This document shows positions 13,333 to 17,221 of a stretch of 17,221 bases of DNA, piece after piece. Position 1 is the stretch's first letter, and each line of letters begins with the position of its first letter. The notes under the pieces were generated by a model, which saw nothing but the letters and a program-made list of their open reading frames with translations, had not been told where the DNA came from and did not search any database. A program made the position numbers and the translations under genes. The DNA comes from Caryophanales bacterium UBA1624 (GTDB lineage: Bacteria; Bacillota_I; Bacilli_A; RFN20; CAG-826), in the NCBI GenBank assembly GCA_002321395.1, contig DCMK01000020.1:1-17221 (forward strand). The letters are read 5' to 3'.

Positions 13333-14385
13333 ATGAAAAAATTCTTGGTTTGCTTAAGCGCGGTTGCCCTTCTTGGCATTCCCGCCCTCTCCTCTTGCGG
13401 TGGAGGAGGAGAAAAGACGATTGAAGTTTTGGTTCAAACCGCCGACCATGGCTGGACTGGCGCCGTTCAGCAATACGCTCAGGAAAAAGTGGACGAAATA
13501 AACAAAGAGGGCAAATACAAAGTAAAATTGACCGCTTGCGAATCGGCCACCGTCGAAGCGAACAAGATTGAAGACTTGCTCGCCCGCAAAGATTCCCTCC
13601 ACGGAATCGTCATGCTCCCGATCGACAATACTCTTGAGAGCTCCGTCACCAAAATCGCGAAATCCGGCGTGAATTTTGTCCAATTCGACCGTGTTATATC
13701 TACCGACGTTATCGACAATGCCGAAAATAGAGTATCCAACGTTTTGGGTGACAACTATGGCATTGGTGTAGCCACGGCCAATAGGTTCATCAAAGATGGC
13801 TTGAAACCGGGTGAAAATATCCTGATCTTCCCCGGCGACAATTCTTCGGTCCCCGTTTCCCGCAACAATGGTTTCTTCGACACTCTGAAAGAGAAAGGCG
13901 GTTGGACCGAGGAACAAGTAAAGGGCATTGATTCAACCGACTATACAGGATGGAGCAGGGACACGTCGAGAAAGCTTTTCGTTAACAAAGGCACTGCCTT
14001 AAACGATTACAACTGGATTTTCACCCACGACAGCGAAATCGCAATGGGCATACTCGAAGAGCTTAAAGCGAGTAACGTGGATTCTTCGGTGAAGGAACAC
14101 TTCAAAACCGACGTCAAGGCCATCGCCTCCTCTTCGGGTTTGGACGAAATGTATGCCGTTTTGGAGAATAAGCACACTGGCGATTATGGCCCAACCTATG
14201 GTAACGCCGACCTTTTCGACGTCACCTATGACCCCGCCATGATTCAGCAAGCTATCCAAGACATGGTCGATCATCTGGACGGCAAAGAAGTCGAAAAGAA
14301 CCACGTCATTGGCGTCAACGTTGTCGATAAGACGAATGTCACCCAGTTCAAAGGGTTCGGCAGCGGCAACTATCGCAAAAAGTAA
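13333..14385 (+). CDS. Sugar ABC transporter substrate-binding lipoprotein
   Basis: A 350-residue lipoprotein that captures the substrate outside the membrane for the ABC importer encoded next. The signal peptide ends in L-S-S-C (Cys22), followed by a glycine linker GGGGEK and a Peripla_BP_4 (RbsB/MglB-type) fold: IEVLVQTADHGWTGAVQ (first strand and helix), LHGIVMLPIDNT, GVNFVQFDR and GENILIFPGDNSS. The family binds pentoses, hexoses or inositol. The acidic, aromatic binding residues cannot be assigned to a specific sugar by eye. AAAGGAGG lies about 13 bases before ATG, a long spacing. A perfect hairpin follows the gene and may protect its mRNA, giving more of this subunit than of the transporter. 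In the same operon as the dehydrogenase. Confidence 0.9.
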   Translation: MKKFLVCLSAVALLGIPALSSCGGGGEKTIEVLVQTADHGWTGAVQQYAQEKVDEINKEGKYKVKLTACESATVEANKIEDLLARKDSLHGIVMLPIDNTLESSVTKIAKSGVNFVQFDRVISTDVIDNAENRVSNVLGDNYGIGVATANRFIKDGLKPGENILIFPGDNSSVPVSRNNGFFDTLKEKGGWTEEQVKGIDSTDYTGWSRDTSRKLFVNKGTALNDYNWIFTHDSEIAMGILEELKASNVDSSVKEHFKTDVKAIASSSGLDEMYAVLENKHTGDYGPTYGNADLFDVTYDPAMIQQAIQDMVDHLDGKEVEKNHVIGVNVVDKTNVTQFKGFGSGNYRKK

Positions 14386-14404
14386 GCGCGTTATTCGCTT
14401 AAAC

Positions 14405-14437
14405 ATGCCCCTGGGGAGTTTCTTGCCCCAGGGGCAT
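14405..14437 (+). other. Perfect 12-base hairpin between binding-protein and ATPase genes
   Basis: ATGCCCCTGGGG (14405-14416) and CCCCAGGGGCAT (14426-14437) are exact reverse complements with a 9-base loop, all within the 68-base gap. No T-run follows (CTAGAAAA). This fits a 3'-end mRNA stabiliser or partial block rather than a full terminator, as after other binding-protein genes. Confidence 0.75.
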
Positions 14438-14453
14438 CTAGAAAAGGGAAATT

Positions 14454-15971
14454 ATGCAATTATTACACATGAGCAACATTTCCAAATACTTTTTTGGTGT
14501 TGAGGTATTGCACAAAGTCCATTTTTCGGTTTCCAAAGGCAGCGTCCATGCACTTTTGGGTGAGAATGGCGCTGGGAAATCTACATTGATGAATATCTTG
14601 GCTGGCATTTATACCAGGGACAGCGGGACAATCGTTTTCGATGGAGTGGCTTACGATGATATGACGGTTAGGAAATCGGAAGCTGCCGGAATCGCTTTTG
14701 TTCATCAGGAACTCAATTTATTCAATGACTTGAAAGTATACGAAAACATCTTTCTAAACAAAGAGTATCACTCCAAAGTATTGCGGAAAATCAATACGAA
14801 GAAAATGATCAAAGAGGCCCAAGATCTTTTTGATGATTTAGGCGTCAAGATTGATGCAAATAGCGAGGTTGGAAATCTGACTACCGGGGAAAAGCAACTC
14901 TTGGAAATTGCCCGCGCTTTGCATCAAAATGCGAAATTAATCATTCTAGATGAGCCGACCACTTCGCTTGCGAACGAGGAAATCGACAACCTCTTCCGGA
15001 TTATCAATGATTTGAAAAAAGCCGGAAAATCCTTCATTTTCATTTCCCATAAGATGCCTGAAATATTCCGGCTGGCTGATGAATATACCGTATTCAGGAA
15101 CGGGAATTTCGTTTCAAGCGGAAAAATTTCAAAGACCACCCCGGATGCATTGACTTGCGATATTGTTGGAAACGCATATTCAGATGGCGACATCTATGAA
15201 AAACGGAAACTGGGGAATGTCGTATTGGACGTCAAAGACCTTTTTGGAAAAGGGTTCAGCGATGTTTCTCTCCGCGTAAAAAAGGGTGAAATCATAGGCT
15301 TTACCGGTTTACAGGGAGCGGGAAGCAGCGAATTTTTGCAAACGATATTCGGAATAATGCCCGTTGAAAAAGGCACTATCCAAGTAAGGGGTAGGTACCT
15401 TAAAACCGGGAGCGTCATCCGCACGATGAAAAACGGCGTCGCGATGGTGGCGAGCAATCGAAAAGAGAATTCAATCATCCCTGAGATGTCCCTGTTAGAA
15501 AACATGATGATCGCTGAGCATCAGTTAAGCGGCGGGAAACCTCTCATTCGCTATAAAAAGGAGTGCCTAAAATTCGATTTTTATAAAAAGGAGTTAGGCA
15601 TTAAATGCAATTCGCGAGAAGATCTCATTACCTCATTGTCCGGTGGCAACCAGCAAAAAGTTATTTTAGCCCGTTGGCTCAACACGAATAGCGATATCTT
15701 GATTTTGGATAACCCAACGCAGGGAATCGATGTCGGAGCAAAAGCGGAAATCTATAAATTGATGATGAGGCTTTCCAAGGAGGGAAAAACCATTCTTTTC
15801 AACACCTTGGAAATAAACGAGATCCAAAAAGTGGCCGACCGCTGCATCATTTTCTATCACGGCCGTATCGAAAAGATTTTGAACCATGACGAAATCAGCG
15901 AGGAACGCGTCATGCAATACGCAACCAACGCGCACAAAGTCGTGTGCGAGTGCAAGAAGGAGGAGAGCTAA
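14454..15971 (+). CDS. Sugar ABC transporter ATPase (two nucleotide-binding domains)
   Basis: A 505-residue fused double ATPase of the RbsA/MglA/XylG class, on the cytoplasmic face of the importer. Domain 1: Walker A GENGAGKST (36-44), Q-loop Gln85, signature LTTGEKQ (142-148), Walker B LIILDEP (162-168, Glu167), His199. Domain 2: a degenerate Walker A GLQGAGSSE (285-293) with no GK[ST], signature LSGGNQQ (395-401), and Walker B ILILDNP (415-421), where Asn420 replaces the catalytic Glu. Thus only the first site looks fully able to hydrolyse ATP. A weak second P-loop is usual in this family; the Asn is less so. AAAAGGGA lies just before ATG 14454, with a short spacing. The permease gene starts at 15972, with no gap after the stop. 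Confidence 0.93.
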   Translation: MQLLHMSNISKYFFGVEVLHKVHFSVSKGSVHALLGENGAGKSTLMNILAGIYTRDSGTIVFDGVAYDDMTVRKSEAAGIAFVHQELNLFNDLKVYENIFLNKEYHSKVLRKINTKKMIKEAQDLFDDLGVKIDANSEVGNLTTGEKQLLEIARALHQNAKLIILDEPTTSLANEEIDNLFRIINDLKKAGKSFIFISHKMPEIFRLADEYTVFRNGNFVSSGKISKTTPDALTCDIVGNAYSDGDIYEKRKLGNVVLDVKDLFGKGFSDVSLRVKKGEIIGFTGLQGAGSSEFLQTIFGIMPVEKGTIQVRGRYLKTGSVIRTMKNGVAMVASNRKENSIIPEMSLLENMMIAEHQLSGGKPLIRYKKECLKFDFYKKELGIKCNSREDLITSLSGGNQQKVILARWLNTNSDILILDNPTQGIDVGAKAEIYKLMMRLSKEGKTILFNTLEINEIQKVADRCIIFYHGRIEKILNHDEISEERVMQYATNAHKVVCECKKEES

Positions 15972-17221
15972 ATGGTTAATTCGTCTAGCAAAAACAAGAA
16001 GAGGTTGTCTTTTGGCGAATTGGCGAAAGCCAGTTGGAAAAAAGGCAGTTTCCTCTACATTTTCGTCGTAATGTTCCTTTTCTACATCGCCGTTAATAAT
16101 TACTTGAACTGGAATTCCATTACGAACATATTAAAAAGCGCGGCCGTCATTGGGACGCTGTCCTTGGGGATGGGCCTAATCATTATTTCCGGGGATATCG
16201 ATCTCAGCGTTGGAGCGAACTTCGCTTTCTCTGGCGGCATGGGCATTCTTGCCTATAAAGCGATCTACGACGTCGCAGGGCATGGCTTGGCGACCGCCGT
16301 CTCGATACTTGTGGTTGTGGCGGTAGCTACCATTATTGGATTCATCAACGGAATCATGGTCGGAAAGTTAAAACTGCCTGCTTTCATCGGGACTTTAGGG
16401 ACGATGCTTATCTTTAGGTCGCTATGCAAGTACATTCTGAAATCTATTCCGACAGAAAGCGGTCAGCAGCAACAGACCTATCAATTGATTGATTACTATA
16501 ATTCCCCTTTTTATAAGCTCGGGAACGATGATTTCCTTACGATTCCCATCGTCGGAATCATCCTGATCGCGTTGGTTCTTTTGGTTTATTTCTTAGCGAA
16601 ACACACGAAATTCGGTCGCCGAATCTACGCCCTTGGCTCGAACTCCAAAGCCGCGTCTTTGGTTGGCATCAACGTCCCTTGGACCAAGGTTATCATCTTC
16701 GCGATTGCCGGGGCCTTCGTCGGCTTATCCGCCGTGCTTCACGTCTCGATTTATTCTTCCATGGATTCTTCGACGGCCGGCATGTCTTACGAGCTTTATG
16801 CGATCGCCTCTTGCATCATCGGCGGCATCTCGATGAACGGAGGCAGAGGCAACATCATTGGCATCCTCTTCGGGGCTCTCTCTTTCCAAATGATCGACAA
16901 AATCATCTCCGTGCTGAACCTCAACCCCCTCATCAACGATACAATCAAAGGCGCCATCCTGTTGATTTCCATCATCTTGCAATTGATCGTCATCGATAAA
17001 AGGGGTTTCTATAAATTTTTGGAAAAAATCGGGATCAAATACAACCCCGAGCAAAAGGCTTCTCTTGAGGCCAGGCTCACCAAAAAAGTCAATTCCCTTA
17101 AACTTTCATACGACAAAAAGATTCAGCGCATCTTAAAAAAGGACTTTGGCAAAGAGGACGCTGCCAGTGCCGTTGATTTGCTGCTTAATGAACGAGACGC
17201 AAAAATCGCCGCCATCACGCA
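15972..17221 (+). CDS. Sugar ABC transporter permease, RbsC-type, with long C-terminal tail (partial)
   Basis: The frame stays open to the end of the window (416 codons, no stop). AAGGAGGAG (15957-15965) lies six bases before ATG. The protein is a BPD_transp_2 permease: several hydrophobic helices, LSLGMGLIIISGDIDLSVG (conserved family signature), and GRRIYALGSNSKAASLVGIN (the cytoplasmic loop that contacts the ATPase). It would form the membrane channel of the importer with the ATPase and binding protein just upstream. The membrane part ends near residue 345. Unlike RbsC, which is about 320 residues and stops there, this one continues for at least 70 more residues that are charged and helical-looking, without a further membrane segment. 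The tail's end and function are unknown. Confidence 0.92.
   Translation, partial: MVNSSSKNKKRLSFGELAKASWKKGSFLYIFVVMFLFYIAVNNYLNWNSITNILKSAAVIGTLSLGMGLIIISGDIDLSVGANFAFSGGMGILAYKAIYDVAGHGLATAVSILVVVAVATIIGFINGIMVGKLKLPAFIGTLGTMLIFRSLCKYILKSIPTESGQQQQTYQLIDYYNSPFYKLGNDDFLTIPIVGIILIALVLLVYFLAKHTKFGRRIYALGSNSKAASLVGINVPWTKVIIFAIAGAFVGLSAVLHVSIYSSMDSSTAGMSYELYAIASCIIGGISMNGGRGNIIGILFGALSFQMIDKIISVLNLNPLINDTIKGAILLISIILQLIVIDKRGFYKFLEKIGIKYNPEQKASLEARLTKKVNSLKLSYDKKIQRILKKDFGKEDAASAVDLLLNERDAKIAAIT

Noticed and set aside
12783..13379. Minus-strand open frame of 198 codons over the dehydrogenase 3' end
   Set aside because: It lies over a gene with strong family motifs on the plus strand and has no ribosome site or recognisable motif.
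13354..13917. Minus-strand open frame of 187 codons inside the binding-protein gene
   Set aside because: Shadow of a clear lipoprotein gene; no independent support.

Overview
The window looks like a chromosome segment of a low-GC Gram-positive (Firmicutes/Bacilli-type) bacterium, possibly one of the uncultured, Mollicutes-related gut lineages. This rests on strong AGGAGG-type ribosome sites, CCA-encoding tRNAs, lipoprotein signals ending L-S-S-C, a Tad-like pilus locus with no visible outer-membrane component, and TGA used as a normal stop. The taxonomic guess is an inference from style; no marker gene for placement is present.

Region 1 (1-3276) is the 3' part of a compact, translationally coupled type IV/Tad-like pilus operon: a small TadE-like membrane protein, a CpaF/TadA-family ATPase, two TadB/TadC-like membrane platform proteins, another small membrane protein and a 50-residue Flp-sized pilin candidate, closed by an intrinsic terminator. 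Region 2 (3275-4097) is housekeeping: a monocistronic acyl carrier protein gene with its own promoter, then a tRNA-Asn/tRNA-Glu pair with promoter and terminator.

Region 3 (4098-6526) is a 714-residue surface lipoprotein with collagen-like Gly-X-Y stretches, a duplicated 47-residue module, three InlB/Flg_new-type repeats and a DUF6273-like C-terminal domain. Its upstream region has a 7-bp-arm palindrome and a G8 tract.

Region 4 (6527-9900) looks accessory. It holds a truncated IS3-family end, a 442-residue WYL-type regulator on the minus strand with a perfect 8-bp inverted repeat in its promoter region, a divergent unrecognised 232-residue gene, and about 0.5 kb of gene-less but structured DNA.

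Region 5 (9903-17221, continuing past the end) is a carbohydrate operon: a LacI-family regulator, a sugar isomerase/epimerase of the AP-endonuclease-2 TIM-barrel type, a Gfo/Idh/MocA dehydrogenase, a substrate-binding lipoprotein, a double ATPase and an RbsC-type permease. Its TTGACA-N17-TATGAT promoter is flanked by two related GTGnnCGnGCAC operator-like palindromes 54 bp apart. The simplest reading is import of a sugar, glycoside or cyclitol, followed by oxidation and isomerisation or epimerisation inside the cell, with self-regulation by the LacI protein. A perfect 12-bp hairpin between the binding-protein and ATPase genes probably raises the ratio of binding protein to transporter. The permease carries an unusual charged C-terminal tail.
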